Part shown: positions 25,601 to 36,800 of the stretch, one piece after another
Position numbering within the stretch: the first letter of the stretch is position 1
How the letters are laid out: each line of letters begins with the position of its first letter
Assembly (NCBI GenBank): GCA_900708905.1
Contig: CAADRB010000118.1
Span: forward strand, 62,001-126,000
From: Hymenolepis diminuta
Lineage: Eukaryota; Platyhelminthes; Cestoda; Cyclophyllidea; Hymenolepididae
Direction of reading: 5' to 3'
DNA: 64,000 nt
Made by a program: the position numbers and the translations under genes
The notes under the pieces: generated by a model
Seen by the model: the letters and a program-made list of their open reading frames with translations, nothing else
Database searches by the model: none
What the model was told of the DNA's origin: nothing

Positions 25601-28600
25601 ATAACACCATATATCCTATTTAGCACCTCATATTGCTGGATAAGAAAGCTATAGAATAAATAAGTACGAAAGTTTTTTAAAATGACCTTTCCATTAATGC
25701 TAAAGATTTTATTATTTTGAAATAAGATTTAGTGTTAACGCCTTTCATATGAATGACAGAGCAAATAACAGTGCAATTTATAATCCTATGGAAGTCATAC
25801 GAAAGCATTATTAATAATAAAATTGTCCAATTAGTGAAAAACTAAGTTAAAGTAGAAAGTAGCACGGGAATTTCAAGCATTTAACGTCATTTAAAATCTA
25901 GGTTCTTCAGGCTGCCAAATTTCTCCCCTGCGTCACAGCACGGCGTTCCTGGGTTGAGATTTCAGGATTTCGATTTCAAGATGACAGAGTTTGTTCGCGT
26001 CCACAATGTTTTTAAAGCATTGAATAGGGGACATTTACAAAATGACTTTTTTCCTATGAGCTCCGTTTAGAGAAAATTTTACTCTAGCTTTTGCGCACGT
26101 GTTACAATTTTAGACTGTAGAACAAGTCGCTCCGGTGAAATATCATACTAATTTCATGAGCTGTTCAAATATAACAAGGCACCCGACAATGAGTTTCACG
26201 GAATGTCCAACAAATATTTCACTTTGTCAATCTCGAAATTATCAGAATCAATTTACTCTGAATACAACAGTGCAGAAGAAAGTGATAAACCCCCGAGAAG
26301 CTCATTTTTTTCCCCCAAATGATACCTCTTGCTATTATCCTGGCATGCCTTTTCCTCAAATGCCAACCTCCCAGCCTTCATGTAGAAATACTGACGTGCC
26401 TGTAAATCTTCAATATACAAAGGTAACCAGATTAAACCTATCAAGCAAAATCACATTTTTCTGAAAAAATCTCCAGCATTCCACCTATGTTACTAAAGCA
26501 TTCAGTAGACAATACTTTCAAATTGAAGAGGATCTTAATATCATTTTAACTGTTTTTAAGATGAGCTCCTCTTAAGGACAATTTCAATAAGTTTTAAGCA
26601 TATTTTACCATTTTAGTCTGAAAGATACGCGACACTGATGAAGCATTATGATAATCCATCGAGGAGTTCGAATGTACCAAATTACCCAACAGATTCTCCA
26701 GAATGTCCTATGAAGGTAGGACAAATTCCACGTAATCAGCCTCAGCGATTTCAAAATCAACCAACTTATGGCGAAATGATACAGAGGAGAGTGATGCACC
26801 CTGATGATGCTTTTTTGGTTCCCCCGAGTGGTACCCCTTCTGGCAACCTATATACACCTAGCCCACAAATATCAACTCCTCAACCAAGATATAGATCTTC
26901 ACATAGTAATAATCGCGTAGCTACAAACTTTCAGTTCGCACAGGTAAGTCTTTATACTGGCTAAACTTCTAATAATTCAAGTGTTCATAAATGTCCTTTT
27001 AGATGACAGGAAATTTAGGAAAGGACAAGGAAATTTGACCCTTGGAATTAGGATTTGTCTTGTCTATTCATAACTTACTCCAGTAATTTTTTCCTTCCTG
27101 ACTTGCAATTCATCGTTAAATTCAATCATTCTGACACGTTTTCCGTCTGCTTGATTGGTCAGTCTTATATTCTCCACTCACCAAACTTTTTAGAAGCGAG
27201 GTCTAAATGTGGATTTAGTAGAGACTATAAAGGTCTAAAATACAGGCCTGTGACCATAAATATAGAAGATAGAAAGGTTGAATAAAAAACAATATGGACT
27301 ACAATATTGAATGGTAGCAATTATCTCAGCAATTTCCCATCTTTTTGCGTCCCAGAAGGAAGGAATCGTGGTGGAATATATCTCGGTATCTAGTTCTCAT
27401 TGATCCACTCTGCGCTCGTGTTAATCTTCGCGCTGGCAAGTGCTGCCATAATGGCTGGTGAAGTTGTAGGCTTGGTCCACTTCAGATGGCTTATTCCATA
27501 TACATAGTTTACCTTTTAGAGTTTGAAAAAAACGTTTTCGTTGACTTAAATTTATTGAAAAGTAATATGATAAACAAGACTGAAAAGAAAAATGTTTTAA
27601 GAGAGATTAGTCAGTGAAAAATGAGATACTTCTTTAAAGGACTCCCCTAACGAAGTGAGGAAATAAAAAATCATACCTTATTTGAACCTCAGATTTAACA
27701 GTTTAATCACCTTTAACCTAATAACTATAATTCACTGTGTCACATCTTAGCTTTCCAAAATTTAAATTTGCGGATTTGATCTCTTTGATTCCCGAATAAA
27801 ATTTTCGAGCTCATTCAGGAAAGCGCTTTGTAAAATTCATCCTACAACAGAATGAAGCTCCTGATGAGAAACCCGAATTCTGCTAGGCCATCTCTCGGCA
27901 AGACTTAACCAGTTCAGTGTACACTGATGGCCATTACGCCCGTTATCTCAGTATTTACAGAACATGTTAACAGCCAAGCCATCAGATCACATTGGTTTGT
28001 GAATGGTATTTCTTTTATCCATATAAGGCATGCAATGGCGAATGCTTCAAAATGAACTCGGATTTCTTGTTATATTAATTGGTGGATAAGCAAGAGGCAG
28101 AGAGAGAAATTGTTTGAAGTGGAGATAACCAGTCTCTATTGTGCGGTTTCATTGAAACGATAACTTCATTTATTCTAAGTCATTTATGTGGGTTTAGAGT
28201 AACTGTACAGACGAGAACTTAATCAGAAAAAGGTACAGAGAATGGCAGGAAAACGCAAATTACCATCAATTCACTTCAAATAATATATTAACTGGTGAAC
28301 TATTTTTGCAACCTTTAATATGTCTGCCGTTTACCTTTTTAGACTACCAGACTAGCCACTCCAATGCAAGAGGGTACAACAGTACAGAGAAGGATGGCGA
28401 ACTCTAATGACAATTATGTCTCTTGGGGTTACCAAGGCATGCCGAATGCTCAAATGCCAACTTCACAACAAAAATTCCTGCCTTCAGACTCACAATATAC
28501 ACAGGTTATTCTTTACATATAGTAAACTACAAGTAACTCAGTAGTATGATTAAATAAGGGTACGGTTTACTAGTTGCATAAGAGGATAAACAGTTTCGGG

Positions 28601-29274
28601 TTTTAACTTAGGGCAGCAGAGGGAAAGAAACTTGATCTATGCTATTCGGACTTTTGATTGTCTGTTTTTTTACTTAAATCACTTATTTGCTTACACTGTC
28701 TCTCATTTTATATATTATGTCAACACTTTCTTCGTTAAGATATTGATATTACGTAGATCTACATTGCAAAATGAAGTTAAACCATTCTGATTTATTAACT
28801 AAATGGTTAAGGAATGTAAGCAAAGATGCATTACTCGAAAACTGCAAGTTTTCTATCTCTGGTGCCCACCGATAGAGAGTAGCTGTAGCGAATGCAGTTT
28901 TCTTAATTTTCATCTGTATGTCTGTTTCTACTTAAACTCTGTGGCAAGGTCAGTTACACTATTGTTTACACGAGGTAGGTATACCATTAATTTGACCTCA
29001 CTACCTAATTAGGTGACATAGCGTAAGTGCAGCGGGGTGACATTTATGGAAAGTTATGGAATGCCAGAAATTGATTTAATCAATTGAGTTTACTTACAGT
29101 TGCTATTTTAGACTGCCTTTTTATATGTGCTTAATTTCTGTCCTTTTCTCATTTTAGCATGATCTATTGGTTAGGACGGGTCAAAATCTCCCTCCAATAC
29201 ACACGATCCCCGTGCAGAATGTACAACGTTCCAATGCCAACTGCTCTAACTCAGATCAATGGTCACAGTCTTGA
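22691..29274 (+). CDS. Unrecognised disordered protein with tandemly duplicated phase 0-0 exons
   Basis: I do not recognise this protein. Exons: 22691-23035, 23735-24085, 24298-24348 (probable microexon), 25313-25579, 26114-26422, 26617-26943, 28343-28504 and 29158-29274 (TGA). This gives about 642 residues, 625 without the microexon. Every internal junction is phase 0, so any exon can be skipped without frameshift. The N-terminus is Gln/Glu-rich (MQEQEEQVISSNQTPENSQM) and has a short basic patch (YKKRAYRKAHIP). The rest is Ser/Pro/Asn/Gln-rich without membrane segments. The exons at 26114, 26617 and 28343 are homologous, each with a VQ+R motif, a central Pro/Tyr/Gly patch and a terminal Q(Y/F).(Q/K). 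The ATG at 22691 lies 15 nt after a pyrimidine-rich AG (22674-22675), which may be a trans-splice or 5' UTR acceptor. The frame is open upstream, so an earlier coding exon is possible. Confidence 0.65.
24298..24348 (+). CDS. Probable 51-nt in-frame microexon of the preceding gene
   Basis: CTGTTTTTAG acceptor, 17 open codons (AARCFQFTFNLYLSPSN) and an AAT|GTAAGT donor, phase 0-0 like every other internal exon of the gene. It is unlike its neighbours in being hydrophobic and aromatic. It may be alternatively spliced, or a chance match. Confidence 0.45.
26114..26422 (+). repeat. Duplicated coding exon, copy 1
   Basis: 103 codons, phase 0-0. It contains TTVQKKVINPREAHFFPPND, then a Tyr/Pro patch, QMPTSQPS, and ends VNLQYTK. 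It aligns with the next exon over most of its length and with the second half of the exon at 28343. Confidence 0.7.
26617..26943 (+). repeat. Duplicated coding exon, copy 2
   Basis: 109 codons, phase 0-0. It contains MIQRRVMHPDDAFLVPPSGT, QISTPQPRYRS, and ends TNFQFAQ. The intron separating it from copy 1 is only 194 nt. Substitutions are spread throughout, so the duplication is old. Confidence 0.7.
28343..28504 (+). repeat. Duplicated coding exon, copy 3 (shortened)
   Basis: 54 codons, phase 0-0. It contains TTVQRRMANSNDN, GYQGMPNAQMPTSQQK, and ends DSQYTQ. It corresponds to the second half of copies 1 and 2. It shares MPTSQ exactly with copy 1 and the QRRVM/QRRM block with copy 2. Confidence 0.65.
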
Positions 29275-29410
29275 TATTTCAACAGAAATTTCTCACCTTC
29301 ATACATGATCTGAAATTAGGAAAACAAGTTCATATGAATGTCCTTTAATTATATGACATTTTAAACGTATTGCTGACACTATCCATCAACTAAGCCGGTA
29401 TCACATTTAA

Positions 29411-29420
29411 AATAAATAAA
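29411..29420 (+). terminator. Polyadenylation signal, overlapping AATAAA pair
   Basis: Two overlapping AATAAA hexamers (29411 and 29415) lie about 140 nt after the TGA of the repeated-exon gene, which is the expected distance. Confidence 0.5.
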
Positions 29421-29888
29421 TTTTTGAAAATTAAATCATGACTTCTTTTGCTTGTGAATTTTCAATACAATCAGTAGGAAATAAAATATATCATAAGAAG
29501 TATTGTAATTCGGTATCAAAGATGTTTTGAAATGTCCACCTGATCACCTTTCTTGCCGTATCGAGGACAGTATAACCGAATATGCGTAATATAAGAATAT
29601 ATTAAATAAAAGATATTTTAATGAGAGTGATCGGTATTGCCGGTATATTTGATGAATTTCAGGGTGTTTTGTATGAATAACGAGAAAGTAAACCATGGAT
29701 TTGACGTAAGCGTACAGTTTAGAGCCCGTTTATTAACCTTTCTATTATTAAATAAGATAACTGCGACTTATAAGACGAAGTCGGAAGCCAATGGACAATA
29801 TATTTGCTGGTCAATTCCGAACCGTCTAAATGAGTTATATCAATGTTGACATGAGAAATGAGAAGCGCATAAAAGTGATCATGTTCAG

Positions 29889-30075
29889 GCACATGCTGGC
29901 GTTCTTAAAAGTGAATTCAATGTCACTCAGTGCTTACCCAATGAATGGAATGAATTATAGTACAAATTAAGTCTGACTGATAAGGATGGTGGCAGAATTC
30001 GAGTTTCTCAACAGAGAGGCTTCATGATGTCGCTCCTATATCCAAAATGAGTATTGGAAACGCTTTCTTAGAGGA
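29889..30075 (+). repeat. SINE-like copy, best preserved at its tail
   Basis: Starts GCACATGCTGGCGTTC and ends GAGTATTGGAAACGCTTTCT. The tail matches 10780-10815 (GAGTGCTGGAAAACGCTTTC), and the middle (AAGTCTGACTGATAAGGATG) matches the corresponding part of that copy. Confidence 0.45.
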
Positions 30076-31920
30076 TCTTGGAAGTTATTTTGATCAATTT
30101 TCGTATTATTTTATTATTATTCACAGCAAAGAGGAAAAATCTAACAGGTATTTTTATTATAAAGAGTAAATGAAAAGAGTTAATAGTAATGATCGACGAA
30201 GGGAAGGTGGCTAAGAAATATTGAGAGTAAAAGCAAATCGTCAAAGAGGATTGCCACATTAGTTTTTGTATTCGGATATTATTTATCAACCTAATTGTAT
30301 CATAATTCAAATTTCATATGGCTTTTTTAGGAGTTATTGCAGTTAGGCATGATATTTCAGGCACTAGCTAAACCCGAGGCTACACTACCCTTCATTCTAT
30401 TTATCTACTCACAACTTAATAGAGGAAACGAGAAGTTGAAAAGAGTGCCGATTGATGAAGCAAAATAACCCAAAAGTACACGAAGGTATATGGTTTGATA
30501 TAAATAACCGTAAGTAAACTTGAACAAACGCTATTTCTATCTTTTAGAGAACAGAGTTTGCCTAAATAGGTAAGAAATTTTTGAGTAGCACTCCGGTGCA
30601 ATATGATAAATTTGCAGGAAACACTGAAAGATACGGATAAGTGCAAACTTCGCATGTGAAAGCGAAATTGTGAGTAAAAACAAAATAAGTTACATTATCT
30701 GATTTTATTTCCTTTATGAGTTTCTCTATGGCTTGTAGGCGGAGCAGATCTATGAATCATCATTTGATTTATTACAGTGTTTCATTAAGATTAAGCATTC
30801 TCCTCCACTCCACTTTGCCCTGACCAGCTGCGTTATCTTGACCATTGCGGATGTGGAATCGGTCCAGTATCCCAAGTTAGCTGATTTGAAATTCTGTGCT
30901 GATTTATTGACTTGAACGAGGCATTGGTAAAGGATGCAGTCCAATGATCAAAAACGAAAAATTTTTACGTGAGTTGTATATATATTTACCAAACATTTTA
31001 CATTCTTGTAAAATATTTGTACGATATTTACGGATAGGCGCAGCTTGTCTGCTGTCAAAAGTTATTGAAAATATATTTAGACTTATTTTAAAATTGACTT
31101 CCGAACCTTTAAAAATTTTCATAATCTAAAATTAGTTAAAATGCCATACCGGAAAACAAGGGACACCCTTTTGGATCATTTACAAACGCCTTTCTCCATA
31201 TAAAATACATCATTTATTTATTTATTAAATGTGTAGCTAGATATGCCATCTCGAATCATGTTATATTGTAGTAAATTGTTGGAACCAAGGAGCAGGTCTT
31301 AGTTGTTGAAACAGCTAACAACAGCAATAACAGTTTTTAAAGCAAAACAAGAGCCAGCTAGTGTATTGAACAAGCCACAATGAGGATTCAAGCAGGTAAG
31401 AGAGAGATGGGGAACAGAGGAGATGAGAGGGAAGCGTAGGAGCCAGTAACTGATAAGCGTGTCTGCGTGTGTATATGTGAGTAGAAATACAAACAGTTTA
31501 TTTGAGTCACTTGGGCAAGGACGCGTGTGAGGGTAAGAGTGCAGATGTACTTCTAAAAGAACCAAGACGGTTATAGAAACAAGGAGAATCGCTTAATCTC
31601 TCAACTTTACATATCTCTGAACAACTCCGGGCATTGATTTTCTTATAAATATTTGAACTTATATCAGAATCCAGGAAAGCTAGAAGCTTGAACCGCCAAT
31701 TATTCCCACAATGGGCAATGGGAAGCGTTCATACTTGGATTTTTCTTCTCTTTTATTTGTTTGATTCCTCTTTCATGCACTTCTTTAAACCATTTCACAA
31801 TATATAAATGTTTTAAGCCGTTAAAATATTAAAACTTACCATTGTTAATAATAATACAAATAGTTTGTATACTGGTAGAAATTAATAATTTTGGTGTAAA
31901 AATTTTGGCTATCACAGCTC

Positions 31921-31958
31921 TGCTATGTTAGGATAATGTAAGCTGCTGTTTAAATATA
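31921..31958 (+). repeat. Duplicated short segment, copy 1
   Basis: TGCTATGTTAGGATAATGTA followed by AGCTGCT and an AT-rich tail recurs with few changes at 32999-33035. The two are about 1.1 kb apart in direct orientation, so they may be the ends of one mobile element. Confidence 0.4.
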
Positions 31959-32371
31959 CAATTTGCACATAAAACATTCACACACATTCACAATGGTGGA
32001 TAAGAGTGAAAAGAGCTGTCGAAGATAACTCTGATAATCCTCTCAACACTTCATATCAGCTTACACAAATTTCAGTGGACACAATTTTGTTCTCCAAAGC
32101 TCCTATCAGTCCAAAAAAAGTCAGCCGTATTAAATTTACCCGCTAATTCCGGGAACAAATAATGACATTTGAATTTCAGAAAGGAAATAAATACTTCATA
32201 ACCAGAATCCAAAAATCAAGTAAAGTAAGACTTTTTAGTATCTTCTTTCTTCCCAACTCCTCCTTCTACCCCTTTCTCCTCTCTTCTCTCATTCACTTCT
32301 CAGTTTTCCGATGAATCCGTGATACTACTTGACTCTTGGCCTTCTCACTCCATAAAGGTTCTTAGATCCGG

Positions 32372-32427
32372 TTAGCCCTAAGAAGATCATCTAACCTAAC
32401 CTGATCTGGCTCTTAAGGCAGATTTGC
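32372..32427 (+). repeat. Dispersed repeat, copy 2
   Basis: Partner of 20971-21030 in the same orientation; GAAGATCATCTAACCTAACC is its best-preserved stretch. Confidence 0.4.
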
Positions 32428-32926
32428 AATCGGATTAAGATTACTTAAGTTTCCTAATGTCGGAGTTGGAAGCCGCATTTCTGTGCTATTTGAAACTACT
32501 CCTGAAAATTTCAGATAGTGTAGGTGATCGTTGTAATTAGTAGCCTCTCAAGCCCAGTGTTATAACGAATGCTACAGCCTCTCAGACCCTAGACAGGGAG
32601 AAAACAGAGACTAGCCAGACAAGATTAGCCAGCCCTTTAGATATCTACTAACATGAATAAGAATCTATTTACTCGCTTGGCCTTGAGTTGTGATTGGCCA
32701 GAAAAAAATTAGTCATAGATCGTCATTTGGCTTTGTTGCTCGGTATGACAGTGTATGATTGGTCAGACAACAGACCAACCGATGAATGACTACTAACTCC
32801 ATCATGCCGTGACATAGCATGGTTATGACGTGGAAGTGGCATAAGATGACACAGCAGTGCACGACTCAACATTGCTTCCCATTCCTATCAGCAACCATTT
32901 GAAAATTGTTCAATGTAGTGACTGTC

Positions 32927-32955
32927 ATCCGCCACTACAGCATATAGTGGCGGAT
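32927..32955. repeat. Perfect inverted repeat (hairpin)
   Basis: Arms ATCCGCCACTA and TAGTGGCGGAT are exact complements of 11 bp separated by 7 nt. It is unusually GC-rich for this region and lies inside the segment bounded by the 31921/32999 direct repeats. Confidence 0.6.
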
Positions 32956-32998
32956 ATATATAGTTAGCATATAGTTAATATTTTAACGATCTTAGATT

Positions 32999-33035
32999 TG
33001 CTATGTTAAGATTGTATAAGCTGCTTAATATCAAA
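32999..33035 (+). repeat. Duplicated short segment, copy 2
   Basis: TGCTATGTTAAGATTGTATA followed by AGCTGCT; partner of 31921-31958. Confidence 0.4.
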
Positions 33036-33856
33036 TAAGATCATTCCGATCTCTCTATCATTGTAAAAAAGACTATTTAATGTGGCAAGACTGACCATCA
33101 TAATTAAGCGAACTCGTCGGCGATCACTGGATATCGTAGACAAGAGTTTGCTCAGTAATCTAGACGATGAATCATGAAACTTGAAGTAGTGACCTACTGG
33201 AAATCAAATAAAGCGAAGCCCTTTCGATGCCTTGACTTAAATAACAACCGATTTCGGTTGCTATCCCACAATGGAAATATTTCTCCTTGTTATGGCATGT
33301 AATACACTTTACTTACTATCTACTATCGTTTTGACTATCTAAAGAGATGGACGCACCGAGATGAGATGACTGACCTTACATTCCCAGCCTGCCTTAAACA
33401 CTGAGAGCATACAAACTATTGTGGTCAGTAGTCCCTGATACAGCGAACTACGTAAAAACAACCTGATGAATTTCAAATACAGATTAACTTTAACCTCTGT
33501 CTCTGCCCATCTCTTCAGACACAATTGAATCACTTAATCGTCCTTTGTTTTTAGATGTTTCTTAAAAATTAAAAATGACGAATGAACGTATAATGGACCA
33601 CATTATTCAATTTATCGGTCTTTTAAATTTTATCGCCTCTAATAGACGATCTACATAAATATAGGTTCCAATGTTTATTATTTTCTATCAACTTAGTCAT
33701 TTCTATCTACAACCGCCTCTGACAAAAGCCAGACCCTTCTCATAGAAAAAAAACGAATACGAGGGGTATAGAATGCATTTTTCATTTCTACATAACCAAA
33801 GCAAATATGATACCATTTTAAAACGCAAAATAAGAAGTTCAAATAAAGAACGGCAT

Positions 33857-36800
33857 TCACTTCTTCTCCTCAACTATTACCTCATTCCCAATAGGTAGGG
33901 AGACAGGTTGTCTACTTGGTGCCTTTTGAGCTTTTCTTGATTTATTACCAGTGATATTTGTTAGCACAGGTTGGTAGGGCACTATCCTATTCACAGTACC
34001 TGTAACGTAGGAAAACGTACAATTATAGCTACTTAAATCATTTCAATAGAAGAAAATCTTAAATCTCAGAACGGACCCACTGCTTTAGTTTTGCCCTCAC
34101 GGAAAATCAAACGAACACCTGTTCGAAGGTACTCAGGATGATTGATAAACGCAAAGTGGACTTCAGCTTTATCTCCAGTTCTAAGACGCTCCTCTCCACT
34201 TCCAGCTCCTATGCTGAGGATTGTTGCCGTCTGTCGAATAGGTCCAGCGTGAACCATTGCTTGATAACCCACACTTATTGTAGTAGGATGATGGAGAACT
34301 AATACAGTAGCAGTGAAATGCATGCAACAGGTAAGATCCATGCCTTTGGCTAGAAGGACCATCCCCTTCAAGAAATATTATGACATTTACTAACATTCTA
34401 CAATCTGTTATTTGTATTTAAGTGAAAAACTCACTCTTCGGAGCTCGTTGCAATTCCTAGGTTTCTTGAGTGAAAATGATGCTGTTTGTCCCGCGCGAAC
34501 GCTATTAACAGGTAAACGCTTTCTTTGAATACTCTTTACAAGGACTTGGAAGAATCGACCAGTAGTATCAGGTCCTAAATTTAGAGTATCGTTTATGCTG
34601 ATTATCCCACTCATACATGTTCCGGAAACTATGGATCCTACGCCTTGGACTGTGAACAGTTCGTCGATTTGGAAAGAAGCCGGGAAATCCAATCTGTAAT
34701 TGACATTTGGATCAGATGAAGTCGCGATGTTTGGAGTTAGTGGTGATATTTGAGAGGAATCAGCAGGAGCTGGTGCAGATAAGAGATTTAGGAAAGACTT
34801 CAAGTACTCCAAGTTTGCCCCTGTGACGTTTGATATTAGAAAAACGGGACACATTCGCTCTGAGGTAAAGTTTATTGCACTGCAAACGACGTCATCTCTG
34901 AAAAAGTGAACCAGGGTAAGGGATTAGACACGTTAAACCAATTAAAGGGTCAACAGAATCTGACTGGCAAACTCACTGAGAAGAAACTAAAAGAGGCATT
35001 TTTCTGCATCCAGGAGACTTCAGAATACGGAAAAGTAGATTGAGGGTCTCGTTTAAGACGCTGGGCGGACACATATCGATTTTGGTGACAACCACGAAGA
35101 CAGGTACGGAGAGGGCGAGAGCCAATCCCAAATGCTCCTTGGTCATTCCAATTATACCAGCATTTGCACCAATCATAAGCATCACGAAGTCGGGTGCGAA
35201 TCCAGTTAGACCGTAGACTGTTGTCTTGAGATATCGTTCGTGACCAGCCAAGTCAATAAAAGTTATTACCTACAGAGAAGAAAAAAATTATTACTACTTA
35301 TTAAAAATTTCGGCGGCTGAAAGTACATATATATCGATGAATCACTTAACATTTCGACTTATTTTCACCAACTAATGAAGTTATAATTAAATTACGTTAA
35401 TGCGTATACACAATTGACGACGGTTTAAATAAATTAAAGATATCCAACATGAAACCAACCTAGAATTAAATCTTATTACTACTTATAAATAATCAGCGAC
35501 CTCGGTTTATACATTATGATGCAATAATTCTCGATCAAAATTAGAAGAGAAGGCTAGAAAATCACGTAGACATTAGGGTAGTAGATGATCAACATTGCTG
35601 TCCTTCGCAATATTGTGCATTAGCACGATAAACAAGGTTACGGGTGCAGAAATTTGAACCAAACAAAGCGTCTTAATGCAGGTATTCTATAGGTAGAAAT
35701 TAGAATTCGGTAGAGGGTCAATAATAAAAGTGCAAGTCCAGTATTGCATACTTATTATTCAGTGAGACCTCTGCGTGGATATTCAACATTTTAAGCTAAG
35801 TCTACCGGCGGTTAAAACCTTATTAAGTAGCATTAAATCTCAAAAAAAGTAACTTTAGCACTTGTGAATACAATTTCTTTAGTAAGTATACAAAATTGTG
35901 ATACAGACATGCTATATACGCCGATTACTTTATCAAATCACCTAATTCCACCGTTTTATAATGAAGAAGAGGAAGAAAAAGACTATGCTAACGTCTCATG
36001 ACAAAACTGTCTGCTGAAAATGAAAAAGCTTGGTTCATTTAAGCATGAATGACTATTAAATAAATAAAGAATTTCTGTGAATGTCTAAAATTACCGACAA
36101 AGCAATATCGAAGTGTTGGAGAAAAGCGCGCTGCAAACTAGCCTTTACTTATGGATGTCCTTTAAAGCTAATAAAGGACACTAAGTATTTTATGTGATAG
36201 GGGAGACACACTGAAGAGATTACAATGGGAAAAACCTACTGGGTTTGCATAACAGGATCTATATTATTCACTTCAATAGTATGCCACAAATGATTATTAT
36301 AGTCTGATTATGATATCGTCGCTTACTGCTTAATAGCTCTTCTGTGACTGAAGTTGAAATAAAATTTAATCTTTTAAAAAAACTCGAGATCATGGGATAT
36401 TGTCGTAGATAAGCATTTTTAACGGCAAGAAAATAAGACATACGAAGAATGGCTAATGTTGCACAACTGCATTGAGGGAGTTTAAAAGATCTGATTTATT
36501 ATAGATACATTAGATAACTTTCCGGGCTAGATAAAAACTTCGCAGGGAGTATTTTGAGAGAAGCCTAACATGTAATGGAAGATTACCTCTAGACTATTCT
36601 TTCCAATTAGCTCGCTTTTATATTAACCGTATAAACTGAATTTTAAATGCAATAGTTGAGTTAAGAAAGGGGAAAATAAAACTACTTCTACGAGTTGAAG
36701 TGAACCTAAGAGAACGGAGATCTCTGAAAGTCCGAGATGAGAAAGAAAGCGCCTCAAAAGATACGTTGAGAGCTAGTTCTGCAGGTGCACTGGCATGGTA

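Larger units (their letters stand above)
29275..33856. other. Convergent intergenic region rich in dispersed repeats
   Basis: Lies between the 3' ends of the repeated-exon gene (plus) and the GTPBP1-type gene (minus). It holds the two 3' UTRs, a SINE tail (29889-30075), a duplicated AT-rich segment (31921-31958 and 32999-33035), a repeat block (32372-32427) and a strong hairpin (32927-32955). TTTATT near 33675 is a candidate minus-strand polyadenylation signal. No coding sequence is supported. Confidence 0.45.

Noticed and set aside
25902..26014. Acceptor-like site followed by 37 open codons in the 25580-26113 intron
   Set aside because: The frame runs into a stop without a good donor and shows no similarity to the neighbouring repeated exons.
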